Shown: positions 5,902-25,569 of the stretch, one piece after another
Layout of the letters: each line of letters begins with the position of its first letter
Numbering within the stretch: position 1 is the stretch's first letter
Source of the DNA: Mycolicibacterium pyrenivorans
GTDB taxonomy: Bacteria > Actinomycetota > Actinomycetes > Mycobacteriales > Mycobacteriaceae
Length of the DNA stretch: 47,413 bases
Direction: 5' to 3'
NCBI RefSeq assembly: GCF_025821625.1
Contig: NZ_JACKSH010000143.1
Location: 1-47,413 of the forward strand
Notes under the pieces: model-generated
What the model was told of the DNA's origin: nothing
Database searches by the model: none
Seen by the model: the letters and a program-made list of their open reading frames with translations, nothing else
Program-made: the position numbers and the translations under genes

Positions 5902-8874
5902 CTACCGACTGCCGGCGATCTCGCTGCGCACCGCAACGGTCAAGCGCTTGTACCGATGGGTATCGGGGTCGCGGTACCAGGCGTTACGGGACGCCTTCGG
6001 CACCCCCCGTTCCTGCAGCGGGGCTGCCAGTGGGCGATATGTCGCGGTGAGGGTCATGTCGGGCGCGACGTGCACGATGTCCGGGGCGTTGCCCACCGGC
6101 AGCTCGGCCAGCGCCTCGGACAGGTCGGCCGACGGGACGCTGCCACCCGGACGCAGGGCCAGTGCCGTCACCGCCAGGGTTTCCCCGTTGGCCTGGACGC
6201 CGTAGGTGACGGCCATGTCGACGGCACCCAGCCGTCCGACCGCGTCGTTGATCGCCGCTGCGAACACCGGACCCCGCGCGGTGTGGATGACCGTGTCGCG
6301 GTTGTCGACCAGCCAGTAATCGCCGTCCTCGTCGCGGCGGAACAGATACTCGGTGGACACCCACGTGTCGGCGGGGGCGAAGACCCCCCGCTTGACCGAG
6401 GCCAGCGGATCGACCGGACCACGGGGATGCGCCAGCAGCACGCCGACCTCGTCGGCCTCGGCGACCCGAACGAACCCACGGTCGTCCTCGAGGATCAGGT
6501 CGTGCTCGGGGTCGTAGGCGGCCAGCGCGATCTCGCCGCCACCGGGAAGCGGTCGGCCCTTGCTGCCGATCTTGGCGCCCGCGACGTTGGCCAGCACGGC
6601 CTGCCCGTCCGTGGTGGCGAAGAACTCGACCACCTGAGCGGGCTCGAACACGTCCAGGACCCGCTTCCACAGACCTGCAGGCATGCCGGACCCGATGAAG
6701 AGCCGGACGGGATGGCTGCCTGCCGGTGAGAACGCCGGGTCGTCGATCACGTCACGCAGCATCGCCCAGGTGTAGGACACCACGGTGACGCCGTATTGAC
6801 GGATCTCCTGGAGGAAACGGTCCGGGCGCGGCCCGCGCGACAGTGCGATGCGCGCACCGCCGACGACGGCGCCGCCGAGACTGACGAGCAGGCCCGACTG
6901 ATGGTGCAGCGGGGTGAGGCAGTAGACCGTGTCGCTGCGGCTGAGGTTGGCGGCCGAGGCGGTGCCGAAGGCCGACAGTGCCCACCGGTAGTTGGTGATC
7001 TGGCGGGCGATGAGCTCGCCGCTGATCGTGCTGAAGCCGATGAACGCCAGGTCACGCGCCAGCCCCGGGTTCGGCCGGTACCAGCCGGGCAGGTCGACCT
7101 GCTCGGGGTCGATCTTCTCCATGTCGACCACCGACGCCCCATCGGAGTCGTCGGTCAGGTGCAGGTCGCGGGCCTCGCCGCCGCCGAGCACCAGGACGCG
7201 CATGTCGAGACCGCGTGCCACATCGAGGTTGCTGGGGTCGGCGATGATCTCCGACACTCCCCCGAGCCGGGCCGCTGTGGCCAGGTCGGCGTCGGGCGGC
7301 ATGAGCACGGCGACCGCACCGAGGCGCGAGAGCGCCGCGATGGCGACCAGCGCGCTGGGCCTGGTCTCCATGAGCACCCCGACGCGCGCACCCTGCCGTA
7401 CTCCGACCCCGATGAGACCGCGAACGACGTTGTTGATGCGCCGATCGACGGCCTCGTAGGTGTGCACGCGCCCGTCGAAGAGCAGTGCCTCGCCGTGAGG
7501 TGCGTCCCGCGCCTGCTCGGACATGATCCGGCCCAGCGAGATCCTGGTGTGGTCGTTGACCTGGCCCAGGCGGGCCAGCCGCGGCAGGGTCCGTGCCGTC
7601 TCCACCGCGAGGGTGCGTGCCGACTTGTTCGCGGCGACGAACGCACCTGCCGCCGATCGCGCCAGGCTGAACGCCATCTCCGTCGCGGCCGCTGAGCTGT
7701 GGGCCAGCCGGGAACTCAGCGAGACGCCACTCTCGGTGGTCGCTGCCGGCTGCAGCGGCATCGGCGACACCCCTTCGGGCATGTCCCCGCCGCCATCGAG
7801 CCAGCGCACCCACGCCCCCACCGCGGGCCAGGTCTGGGTCGCCGCCTTCGAACCGACGACGAGACCGAAATGCCCTGCGCGGATGAGGAATTCGTACACA
7901 TCAGCCTGCGGGGCCGCCCTCTTGATGCCGCGCACCGACGCCGGCTGGCCGATGTCGTCGACCTCACCGATGACGGCGAGCACCGGGCAGTCGATGTCGG
8001 ACAGTGTCACCAGGTCGCCGCGGATCGAGAAGCCGCCGGTCATCATCCGGTTGTGCGCGATGAACTGCTTGAGCAGCTCGGAGATCGCCGGACCGGACCA
8101 GGCGATCCAACCCTCGGAGGCCAGGAACCGGCGTTGTTGCTCGCGCGCCAACAGCGCCTCCCGGTCGTGCAGCTGGCGCAGGAAATCCAGTCGCGACTGG
8201 GCGGTCTTGATTGGGTCGAGCATCTGGAAGCCGGTCCGTGCCAGCCAGCCGGGGATGTCGATCCGGCTGAACACGTGATCGGCCATGAAGTCGGCAGCCG
8301 CGGGCGCCAGGCTGGCCGGCAGGTTCATCGGCAACGCCGCGAGCGTGTCGACGGGCGCCCCGAAGCCGATGATGCTCGCCAGATCCTTGGACCGACGGAA
8401 GGCGGCCGTCTGATACGCGAACATCCCGCCCTGTGAGTAGCCGGCGAGGTGGACGTCGCGGCCCGTGACGATCTTGACGGTGTCGATGGCCTCACTCAGC
8501 GCGACGACGTGGTCGGCGAGGTTGCGTTGCATCCCGCCCTCGACCTTGTCGGGAGAGCCGAAATCGATCACCCAGGGATCGATCCCGGCCTTGTGCAAGA
8601 TGCCGACGGCACCCTCGTCCCGGGTGACGTCCCACATGTCGGCCGACATCATCATCGGGTGCACCATCAGAACCGGAGGCCCGGCGGGCTTGGCGCCGGG
8701 ACGGCTGTCAGGCGGGAAGTAGCGGCGCAGCCGGTACATCGGCACGCTCTCGATGATCTGGAACGGCGACGGAACAGCGCCCGTCTCCAGGCCGCCGTAG
8801 CGAAGTACTTCCAGTCCGTTCTGGGCGGTGGCGACGATGCGCCCCACGGGCCCGGTGATCGTCGAGAGGTCCAC
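5902..8874 (-). CDS. Rv1683-like bifunctional protein: PhaC-type hydrolase plus acyl-CoA-synthetase-like domain
   Basis: About 990 aa. Residues ~1-370 are an alpha/beta-hydrolase of PHA-synthase/lipase type: VLMVHPMMM near 70, the nucleophile elbow GYSQGG (Ser about 147) and RAGHFGLVVG with the catalytic His. Residues ~470-990 are an AMP-binding (FadD/FATP-like) domain. The mycobacterial relative (BCG1721/Rv1683) was reported to act in triacylglycerol hydrolysis and fatty acid activation. The ATP-binding loop usually reading TSGTTGxPKG is here FIGFSTISGELIARQ, and the C-terminal catalytic Lys region reads LTATYRPLA without Lys, so ligase activity is doubtful. GTG 8874 (or TTG 8877) follows GGGGAG; the frame extends to 8997 without family-like sequence. 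Confidence 0.85.
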   Translation of the reverse strand: MDLSTITGPVGRIVATAQNGLEVLRYGGLETGAVPSPFQIIESVPMYRLRRYFPPDSRPGAKPAGPPVLMVHPMMMSADMWDVTRDEGAVGILHKAGIDPWVIDFGSPDKVEGGMQRNLADHVVALSEAIDTVKIVTGRDVHLAGYSQGGMFAYQTAAFRRSKDLASIIGFGAPVDTLAALPMNLPASLAPAAADFMADHVFSRIDIPGWLARTGFQMLDPIKTAQSRLDFLRQLHDREALLAREQQRRFLASEGWIAWSGPAISELLKQFIAHNRMMTGGFSIRGDLVTLSDIDCPVLAVIGEVDDIGQPASVRGIKRAAPQADVYEFLIRAGHFGLVVGSKAATQTWPAVGAWVRWLDGGGDMPEGVSPMPLQPAATTESGVSLSSRLAHSSAAATEMAFSLARSAAGAFVAANKSARTLAVETARTLPRLARLGQVNDHTRISLGRIMSEQARDAPHGEALLFDGRVHTYEAVDRRINNVVRGLIGVGVRQGARVGVLMETRPSALVAIAALSRLGAVAVLMPPDADLATAARLGGVSEIIADPSNLDVARGLDMRVLVLGGGEARDLHLTDDSDGASVVDMEKIDPEQVDLPGWYRPNPGLARDLAFIGFSTISGELIARQITNYRWALSAFGTASAANLSRSDTVYCLTPLHHQSGLLVSLGGAVVGGARIALSRGPRPDRFLQEIRQYGVTVVSYTWAMLRDVIDDPAFSPAGSHPVRLFIGSGMPAGLWKRVLDVFEPAQVVEFFATTDGQAVLANVAGAKIGSKGRPLPGGGEIALAAYDPEHDLILEDDRGFVRVAEADEVGVLLAHPRGPVDPLASVKRGVFAPADTWVSTEYLFRRDEDGDYWLVDNRDTVIHTARGPVFAAAINDAVGRLGAVDMAVTYGVQANGETLAVTALALRPGGSVPSADLSEALAELPVGNAPDIVHVAPDMTLTATYRPLAAPLQERGVPKASRNAWYRDPDTHRYKRLTVAVRSEIAGSR

Positions 8875-8951
8875 CAACGCACGCTCCCCTATCGCCAGAC
8901 ATCCTTTTCTGATCCGCCGCCTGCCGACGACATCATGGCACAGGCCGCGCC

Positions 8952-8957
8952 TATCAT
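8952..8957 (+). promoter_or_regulatory. -10 box of the ABC-F gene
   Basis: TATCAT lies 9 nt before ATG 8967, fitting a SigA promoter with a 5' UTR of only a few nucleotides. It is in the 92-bp divergent spacer shared with the Rv1683-like gene. Confidence 0.5.
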
Positions 8958-8966
8958 CGGCGCCTG

Positions 8967-10727
8967 ATGGCAAACCTGATAAACCTCGAACGGGCAACGG
9001 TCGGCTACGGCACCCGCACGTTGCTCGACGCCGTCAGCCTCGGGGTCGAGGAGGGCGACGCGATCGGTGTGGTCGGCCGCAACGGCGACGGTAAGACCAC
9101 GCTTCTGAAAGTGCTGACCGGTGTGCAGGATCCGGACTCGGGCCGGGCCACCCACACCGCGGGCCTGTCAGTGGGTTATCTGCGCCAGGCCGACGACTTC
9201 CCCGTCGGGGCCACGGTGCGCACGGTGATCGTCGAGGGCAGGCCCGATCACGTCTGGGCGGCCGAACCCGACACCCGCGCGGTCGTCGAGCACCTGTTGG
9301 CAGGGCTCGACCTCGACGCCGAGGTGATCGGTCTGTCCGGCGGTGAGCGCCGCCGTGTCGCGCTGGCCGAGGTCCTACTCGCCGGGCACGACGCGCTGGT
9401 GCTCGACGAGCCCACCAACCATCTGGACGTGGAGGTGATCGGCCGGCTGGCCGGGCACCTGAGCTCACGTCCGGCGCGTGCCCTCGTGGTCGTCAGCCAC
9501 GACCGCTGGTTCCTCGACGCGGTGTGCACCAGCACCTGGGAGGTCCACGACGGTGTCGTCGACGCCTATGACGGCGGGTACGCGGCGTACGTGCTGGCCC
9601 GCTCGGAGCGCATGCGGGTTGCCGCGGGCACGGAGGCGCGGCGCAGGAACCTGATGCGCAAGGAGTTGGCCTGGCTGCGGCGCGGCCCACCCGCGCGCAC
9701 ATCGAAACCGAAGTTCCGAATCCAGGCCGCCAACGAGCTGATCGCCAACGAGCCGCCGCCACGGGATTCCCTTGTCCTGCAACGCTTTGCGACCGCACGG
9801 CTCGGCAAGGACGTCTTCGACCTGCACCGGGTGCGCCTCCAGGTCGGCGACCCGCCGCGCGCGCTGCTCGACGGCGTCGACTGGTCGATCGGGCCGGGCG
9901 CCCGGATCGGGCTGGTCGGTGTCAACGGCACCGGAAAGACGTCGGTGCTGCGGCTGTTGGCCGGCGAGTTGCCGCCCGCCGCGGGCACCGTCAAGCGGGG
10001 CCTGACACTGCGGATCGGTCACCTGAGCCAGGCTCTGAAGGAGATCGACGGCGCGGAGCGGGTCATCGACGCGGTCGAGGGTCGCCGCAGGATCGCCGAA
10101 TTGGCCGGCGGCCGGGAGATCACCGCGGACACGCTGCTGAAGGACTTCGGGTTCGTCGGCGACAAGCTGACCACCCGCATCGACGAGCTGTCCGGCGGTG
10201 AGCGTCGCCGACTGCAGTTCCTGCGGCTGTTGCTCGACGAGCCCAACGTGTTGCTGCTCGACGAACCCACCAACGATCTGGACATCGACACCCTCACCGT
10301 CATCGAGGATTACCTCGACGGCTGGCCCGGCACGCTGATCGTCGTGACGCACGACCGGTACTTCCTGGAGCGGGTCACCGACGTGACCTATGCGCTCACC
10401 GGTGACGGTCGCTGCGATCTGCTGCCCGGCGGCATCGAGCAGTACCTCGCCGACCGCGCCGCGGCCGACACCGCGACGTCATCCAAACCGGCGCCGGCGC
10501 GCAGCGAGACCGCCGCGGCCCGGGAACGCCGCACCGGCAAGGAGATGGCGCGCATCGAGAACCAGCTCGCCAAGCTCGACGACCGGATCGCCTCGCTGCA
10601 CGAGTCGATGGCGCAGGCCGCCGCCGATCATGTCCGCGCCGGAGAGCTCAACGCGGAGCTCAGCGAGTTGCTCGCCCGCAAGGACTCCCTGGAAGAGGCC
10701 TGGCTCGCCGCCGCCGAGGACAGCTGA
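8967..10727 (+). CDS. ABC-F family ATPase
   Basis: 586 aa with two ABC cassettes and no membrane segments. Cassette 1: Walker A GRNGDGKTT (~32-40), LSGGERRRVAL, LVLDEPTNHLD. Cassette 2: GVNGTGKTS (~317), LSGGERRRLQF, LLLDEPTNDLD. The linker near residues 200-260 is rich in Arg/Lys, and the C-terminus (~500-586) is a charged coiled coil. ABC-F proteins act on ribosomes as translation factors or antibiotic-protection factors. It resembles M. tuberculosis Rv1473 more than the Rv1667c/Rv1668c pair, from memory. Monocistronic: converges on argH, divergent from the Rv1683-like gene. Confidence 0.92.
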   Translation: MANLINLERATVGYGTRTLLDAVSLGVEEGDAIGVVGRNGDGKTTLLKVLTGVQDPDSGRATHTAGLSVGYLRQADDFPVGATVRTVIVEGRPDHVWAAEPDTRAVVEHLLAGLDLDAEVIGLSGGERRRVALAEVLLAGHDALVLDEPTNHLDVEVIGRLAGHLSSRPARALVVVSHDRWFLDAVCTSTWEVHDGVVDAYDGGYAAYVLARSERMRVAAGTEARRRNLMRKELAWLRRGPPARTSKPKFRIQAANELIANEPPPRDSLVLQRFATARLGKDVFDLHRVRLQVGDPPRALLDGVDWSIGPGARIGLVGVNGTGKTSVLRLLAGELPPAAGTVKRGLTLRIGHLSQALKEIDGAERVIDAVEGRRRIAELAGGREITADTLLKDFGFVGDKLTTRIDELSGGERRRLQFLRLLLDEPNVLLLDEPTNDLDIDTLTVIEDYLDGWPGTLIVVTHDRYFLERVTDVTYALTGDGRCDLLPGGIEQYLADRAAADTATSSKPAPARSETAAARERRTGKEMARIENQLAKLDDRIASLHESMAQAAADHVRAGELNAELSELLARKDSLEEAWLAAAEDS

Positions 10728-10757
10728 TGACCTGTGCTTGCCGCCGTCGACGACCCG

Positions 10758-13375
<2,618 letters not shown>

Positions 13376-13402
13376 AACGAAACTCCTTCTTGTGGGGCAA
13401 AT

Positions 13403-19677
<6,275 letters not shown>

Positions 19678-19682
19678 CGACG

Positions 19683-22192
19683 TCAGGAGCGCAGAGCCGC
19701 GTTGACCCGCGCCGCCGCCTCTGCCACGGCTCCGTCCCTGGCGGCGCTGGCCTCCTCCTCGGTGAGGGTGCGGTCGGGTGCGCGGAAGCGCAGCGCCAGC
19801 GCCAGCGACTTGCGTCCCTCGCCGACCTGGGGGCCGGTGTAGACATCGAACAGCCGGACGTCTTCGAGCAGCTCCCCGGCGCCGGCGCGGACGGCATCGA
19901 CGACACTCTGGGCCGCGACGTCGTCGTCGACGACGAGCGCGACGTCCTGGAAGACCGCGGGGAACGGGGACACCGACGGCACCGGAAGCCGTTCGGTGAT
20001 GGGGATCGCGTCGAGGTCCAACTCGAGTGCGCAGGCACCCTTGGGCAGGCCGCAGCGCTCGACGACCGCGGGATGCAGCTGACCGGCGTACCCGACGACC
20101 ACCGAGCCCTCGTGACCGCCGAGCGCCACCTCCGCGCAGCGACCGGGGTGCCACGGCAGGCGCTGGGCCGGGCGCAACGTCAACTCCACGCCGCAGGCCC
20201 TGCCGATGATGCGCACCGCCTCGAACGCGTCGGACGGGTGCACCGGCCGTCCCGGCCCCCACGGCCCCGCGGTCTCCCGCAGGCCCGCGAGTACCGCCCC
20301 GACGTGTTGTGGCTGACGGGGCAGCGACGCGTCGAGGACGGCGATCTCGTCATCGGTGGGTCGGCGGTCGTTCGGAATGCGGTCGACCGCACGGGTCTGC
20401 GATGTCGGCTCGACGACCTGTGCCACAGCGAACAGCGCAACGTCGACCGCCCCGCGGGACACATTGCGCGTCAAAGCCTCCAGCAGCCCGGGCAGCAGCG
20501 TGGTGGCGAGCTCGGGACGGTCCGATTCCAGGGGGTTGAGCACCCTGGTGGTGCGCCGCCGATCGTCGTCGGCGGGCAGGCCCCACTGGTCGAAGATGTC
20601 GCCGGCGAGGAACGGGGTGGGCAGTATCTCCACGTAGCCGTTGAGCGCCAACGACTTTCCGATCGCCCGACGCCGCTTCTGTACCGGGGTGAGCCCGCGT
20701 CCGGCCGGAGCCGGCGGCAGCACCGACGGAATCACATCCAGGCCCTCCAGCCGCATCACCTCTTCGACGAGGTCGGCGGGCTGCCGGATGTCGGGTCGCC
20801 AGCTCGGCGGGATGGCGGTGACCCGATCACCGTCGACGGTCACCTCGGCACCGATCTGCGTCAGCCGCCGCTGGGTGGCTCCCTGCGGGTAGCCGACACC
20901 CGCGGTGCGGTCGGGCAGGTCGATGGGCATGCTCACCGGCGGGTGCGACCAGTTCTCGGCGGGCGGGTCACCGCGCCAGTCGGTGAGCGTGGGTTCGACC
21001 GAACCGCCCGCGATCTCGGCCAGCAGGGCGGCGCACCGGTCCAGCGCCGCGACGGACACGGCGGGATCGACCGTTCGCTCGTAGCGGCGGCCGGCTTCGC
21101 TGTGCAGTCGAAGGCGGCGCTGCGTGCGTGACACCGCGGCGGGATCCCAGACCGCGGCCTCGAGCAGCACGTCGGTGGTGTCGTCGCGGACCTCCGTGGT
21201 CCCGGCCCCCATCACACCGCCGATGGCGGCGGTGGCGACGTCGTCGACGATCAGCACATCGGCGGGATCCAGCCGGCGCTCGACATCGTCGAGCGTGACG
21301 ACCGTCTCCCCCGGCTCGGCGAAACGCACCCGGAAGCCGCCGGTGATCAGGCTCCGGTCGTGGGCGTGCATGGGGTGGCCCAACTCGAGCATCACGTAGT
21401 TCGTCACGTCCACCGCCGGCGAAATCGCACGGATGCCGCTCAGCAGCAACCTGCGCTGGATCCACCACGGCGACACGGCTTTCGGATCGATGCCGGTGAC
21501 CGGTCGCAGCCCGAAGCGGAGTACGCCGGTTCCCGGTTCGATCGTCACCGGTAACGCCTCGCCGTCCACGGGCAGCGGCGGAACTCGGGCTGGATCGAAG
21601 GCGGGGTCTATGTACTCGAGGTCGTACGCGTTGGCGATCTCGCGCGCCATCCCGCGCACCGAAAGGCAGTAGCCGCGGTCGGGAGTGATCGCGAGGTGGA
21701 ACACCACGTCGTCGAGGCCGAGCACCTCGGCCGCCGGGGTGCCCGGTTCGGCGGTTCCGGGCGGCAGAACCAGGATGCCGGAATGGTCGGCGCCCAGGTT
21801 CAGTTCCGACGTCGAGCAGATCATCCCGTCGGACGTCCGGCCGTAGGTCTTGCGCGCGGTGATGGTGAAGTCACCGGGCAGCACGGTGCCGGGCAGCGCC
21901 ACCGCGACGAGATCGCCGACAGCGAAGTTTGTTGCACCACAGACGAGGTCACGTGGCTGCGCTTCACCCACATCCACCTTGACCGCGCGGATCGGCTTCT
22001 TGAACTCGGTGAGTTCATCGATCTCGGTCACGCGGCCGACCGTCAGCGGGCCACTGACCGGACCGACCGGGATGATCTCCTCGACCTCGTGGCCGATGCG
22101 GATCAACGCCTGTTCGAGCTCTTCCGGCGACACGCCCCAGCCCGGGGTGCCGGCCTGAACGACTTCGCGCAGCCAGCTGTAGGGAAGGCGCA

Positions 22193-22193
<1 letters not shown>
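19683..22193 (-). CDS. pheT: Phenylalanyl-tRNA synthetase beta subunit
   Basis: 836 aa, normal length. Order of domains: N-terminal [16 protein letters not shown]-like tRNA-binding domain (~45-150, [18 protein letters not shown]), B3/B4 editing domain, B5 domain, catalytic-like core, and a C-terminal FDX-ACB anticodon-binding domain beginning near [19 protein letters not shown]. It forms the alpha2-beta2 enzyme with PheS. ATG shares one base with the pheS stop (TGATG). Confidence 0.97.
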
Positions 22194-23365
<1,172 letters not shown>

Positions 23366-23397
23366 TCAGCACCCACGTGAGACAGGGGGCGACGAAC

Positions 23398-23793
23398 ATG
23401 ACCACTGTTCCCGCATCTGCCCGTCGGCTTGCGCGTGCCGCCTTGATCGCCTCTGCGATCACATTCGCCGCCGCATGCCCAGGGATCGTGACAGCAGCAC
23501 CCGTGTGGGACGTCGAGGAGTACGACTACTGCATGCGGCAGACCGGAGGGGTGCCGCCCGGGAGCGATCCCATTGCGCAGGAAGAGGAAAACGATCGGTA
23601 CTGCTGCCACCGCTCCGGTGGTGTGTGGAACGGACTCACCTGCGCTGCCCCGCCCGCCGAGGGTGCGGTGCTGCTTCCGGAGGCACCGAAGGCCGGCCTA
23701 CCCACGCTGCCGGTGCGACCGCCCATCGTGGCGCCGCCGCCCCCGCCGGTGCTCGGCCCGGTTGTTCCCGTGCTGCCCCCGATCGCGGGCTGA
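23398..23793 (+). CDS. Small exported protein with CC motif and Pro-rich tail
   Basis: 131 aa. The signal peptide ends near VTAAP; the mature part begins WDVEEYDYC and contains four Cys, including RYCCHRSGGVWN, then a Pro/Val-rich tail (APPPPPVLGPVVPV). This layout recurs in small mycobacterial secreted proteins of unknown function. ATG 23398 is preceded by AGGGGG about 8 nt away; the upstream extension of the frame to 23068 lies antisense to pheS. Confidence 0.8.
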   Translation: MTTVPASARRLARAALIASAITFAAACPGIVTAAPVWDVEEYDYCMRQTGGVPPGSDPIAQEEENDRYCCHRSGGVWNGLTCAAPPAEGAVLLPEAPKAGLPTLPVRPPIVAPPPPPVLGPVVPVLPPIAG

Positions 23794-23816
23794 GCGTCGC
23801 TCTCATCGCAGTCCCG

Positions 23817-23984
23817 GTGAACCCCCGGGTCATCGTCAACCGCCAGAGCGGCACGGCACTGAGCGACGCCACCGTCGTCTCCGTCCGCCAGGGCAACCCG
23901 ATCCGCGAGTACGTCTGGGACGCCCAGGGCGACGACAAGATTCGCCAGAACGTCGGCCACGTCATCTACCTCGACGTCAAGTAG
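23817..23984 (+). CDS. Possible 55-aa protein, unknown
   Basis: A GTG-started frame ending at a TAG just before the terminator. The peptide is not shadow-like: IVNRQSGTALSDATVVSVRQ, then REYVWDAQGDD, with balanced polar composition. The INRxSG and WDxxGDD pieces faintly recall ricin-type lectin repeats. No clear ribosome site; it begins 23 nt after the previous stop, so it may be coupled to it or be a remnant of a longer gene. Low confidence. Confidence 0.4.
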   Translation: MNPRVIVNRQSGTALSDATVVSVRQGNPIREYVWDAQGDDKIRQNVGHVIYLDVK

Positions 23985-23997
23985 CGCCCCGCCCCGA

Positions 23998-24024
23998 AAA
24001 AGGCCGCCCCACCGGGGCGGCCTT
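23998..24024. terminator. Bidirectional intrinsic terminator
   Basis: AAAGGCCGCCCC and GGGGCGGCCTTT pair perfectly over 12 bp with a 3-nt loop. T-rich sequence follows on the plus strand (TTTCTCTT) and a run of five T on the minus strand, so it can end both the plus genes on its left and the minus gene on its right. Confidence 0.9.
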
Positions 24025-24041
24025 TCTCTTATCCAGAGACG

Positions 24042-24359
24042 TCAGGGGGTGGCTTCCTCCTCACAGATTTCTGCCACCACGCAGATCGCCTCGCCGAGTC
24101 CGTCCTGTGCCTGCGACGGCGCAGACACCTGAACTGCGGAGAGCACCGGTCCGGGACCGTTGCCCGCTGCTCCTGCGACCCCGCCGCTTCCCTGGCCGCC
24201 GTTCGCGCCACCGGCGGCGGCGCGGCTCAACCCCGTCTGGGCCCGCTCGTCGGCGTGGCTGGTGCCGTTCTCGTTGGGCGCGGCCGCAGCCATCGGCGCA
24301 GCGAAAATGGCTCCGACGGCTGCCGCGGCGGCCGCTGTTGTGACAAGAGCACGAATCAT
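24042..24359 (-). CDS. Small exported Ala/Gly-rich protein
   Basis: 105 aa. Signal peptide MIRALVTTAAAAAAVGAIF with a likely cut after AAAAP; the mature part is Gly/Ala-rich, ending CVVAEICEEEATP with two Cys that could form one disulfide. ATG 24359 has GAGGGG about 7 nt upstream, which excludes the longer frame to 24500. No family recognised. Ends at the bidirectional terminator. Confidence 0.75.
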   Translation of the reverse strand: MIRALVTTAAAAAAVGAIFAAPMAAAAPNENGTSHADERAQTGLSRAAAGGANGGQGSGGVAGAAGNGPGPVLSAVQVSAPSQAQDGLGEAICVVAEICEEEATP

Positions 24360-24554
24360 GCGAATCCCCTCACTTGTTAGCTCCCCCCCGACCCTTCCCC
24401 GACTGTAGCCCGAACCGGATTCACGATCCTTCGTTTGCTCAGCATTGGCAGCAGTACGGCGTGCACCCTTAGGTGACAACGTATGTGGTCGAACCAGCAA
24501 TCGAAGGTGGATAACTGTGCAGCCGCAGACGCGCGGCGTCGTGACCGTCGGTGA
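24360..24554. other. Intergenic, nothing recognised
   Basis: Spacer between the exported protein gene and the end of the adenylate cyclase gene, both on the minus strand. No gene, clear terminator or repeat seen. Confidence 0.4.
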
Positions 24555-25424
24555 CTATCCGCCGGTCAGTGCCTCACCGTCGTCCGGATCCTCAGCTGCC
24601 TGCCTGCGAGTTCGCAACCGGTACATCGTGAAGTCCGGGGGCACACCCTCCTGCTTGGGCGCGAAGACCTGCCTGCGGAGTTTCTTCGCGGTCACGCCGA
24701 GGCTGTCGAACTCCTCCGGGGGAATCCGCTCCAGGGTCGCCTGCGAGACGATCAGCTCACCTCTGGTCGCACGTTCCATCACCCGCGCCGCGAGGTTCAC
24801 GTCGATACCGAGCCAATCCGAGCCGAGTCGCTGCGGATGGCCGGTGTGGATGCCGACCCGCATCCGTGGCGTATAGCCTTCCACCTCAACGGACTTGAGG
24901 TCCTCGCGGGCGGTGATCGCCGCGCGCACCGCCGTCGCCGGATCGGCGAACACCGCCATGATCCCGTCGCCCATCCGCTTGACGATGTGACCGCCGGATT
25001 CGAGCAGCGGGGGTTCGACGACTTGGGAGACCCGGCGCAGCAACCGCAGCGTCGCGTCGTCACCGGCGCTCAGCGAGAACGCCGAGAACCCGACCAGATC
25101 TGTGAACACAAGTGTCGCCTCGGCGTTGGCGGGCCGACCGGAGACCCGTTCGGTCAGTGCCTGCCAGACCTGCAGGGCGCCCAGGCTGACCTCGCGGGAC
25201 ACCGCATTGCGCTCCAGGATGCGGTCGGCGGCCCGGGCGGCCGCCCGGGGTCCACCCACCCCGTCGACGGACAGCGGATCGCCGAACTCGGGGTCGCCGG
25301 GCAGCGCGCGGCGCGCGCGCCGTAGGAACGAAATGACGTTGGCGCTGTGGTTGACATCCTTCAGCCAGCCCAGCGGCCGTGAGGACTGACCGCCTCCTCG
25401 CTCGTCCGGCGGGTCGTCGTCCAC
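24555..25424 (-). CDS. Class III adenylate cyclase
   Basis: 289 aa from GTG 25424; the cyclase homology domain fills about residues 105-265. All catalytic positions are visible: metal-binding Asp in FTDLVGFSAFS and in MGDGIMAVF, the purine-selecting Lys in HIVKRMGDG, Asp in LGIDVNLAAR, and the transition-state Asn/Arg in NLAARV. So an active ATP cyclase is expected. No membrane segment; the N-terminal ~100 residues resemble those of Rv1647, its positional counterpart in M. tuberculosis. Transcription probably begins at or next to the GTG. Divergent from the DUF2236 gene. Confidence 0.92.
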   Translation of the reverse strand: MDDDPPDERGGGQSSRPLGWLKDVNHSANVISFLRRARRALPGDPEFGDPLSVDGVGGPRAAARAADRILERNAVSREVSLGALQVWQALTERVSGRPANAEATLVFTDLVGFSAFSLSAGDDATLRLLRRVSQVVEPPLLESGGHIVKRMGDGIMAVFADPATAVRAAITAREDLKSVEVEGYTPRMRVGIHTGHPQRLGSDWLGIDVNLAARVMERATRGELIVSQATLERIPPEEFDSLGVTAKKLRRQVFAPKQEGVPPDFTMYRLRTRRQAAEDPDDGEALTGG

Positions 25425-25431
25425 GGACCTC

Positions 25432-25437
25432 AGCCTA
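25432..25437 (-). promoter_or_regulatory. -10 box of the adenylate cyclase gene
   Basis: TAGGCT (TAnnnT, minus strand) ends 7 nt before GTG 25424, giving a leaderless or nearly leaderless mRNA. The intervening GAGG could also serve as a very short-range ribosome site. Confidence 0.5.
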
Positions 25438-25535
25438 ATCAGAGCGCGAACCGGCGGGTAAACAGGCAGGTCACGGCCGTGTGGCACTGCGGTTGAGGCT
25501 GCGTAACACTGCTGCGGCGCGCTGCCCGAACCATA

Positions 25536-25551
25536 GACAACGAGTGTTGTC
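25536..25551. repeat. Perfect palindrome, candidate operator
   Basis: GACAAC-GAGT-GTTGTC: 6-bp arms and a 4-nt centre in the spacer between adenylate cyclase and the DUF2236 gene. It ends 6 bp upstream of the latter's -10 box, so a bound dimer would cover the -35 region. No regulator gene is adjacent. Confidence 0.55.
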
Positions 25552-25557
25552 AAAGCC

Positions 25558-25563
25558 TATCGT
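25558..25563 (+). promoter_or_regulatory. -10 box of the DUF2236 gene, leaderless type
   Basis: TATCGT is followed by six nucleotides and then GTG 25570, so the start codon is the predicted first transcribed base. Confidence 0.6.
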
Positions 25564-25569
25564 GGGACG

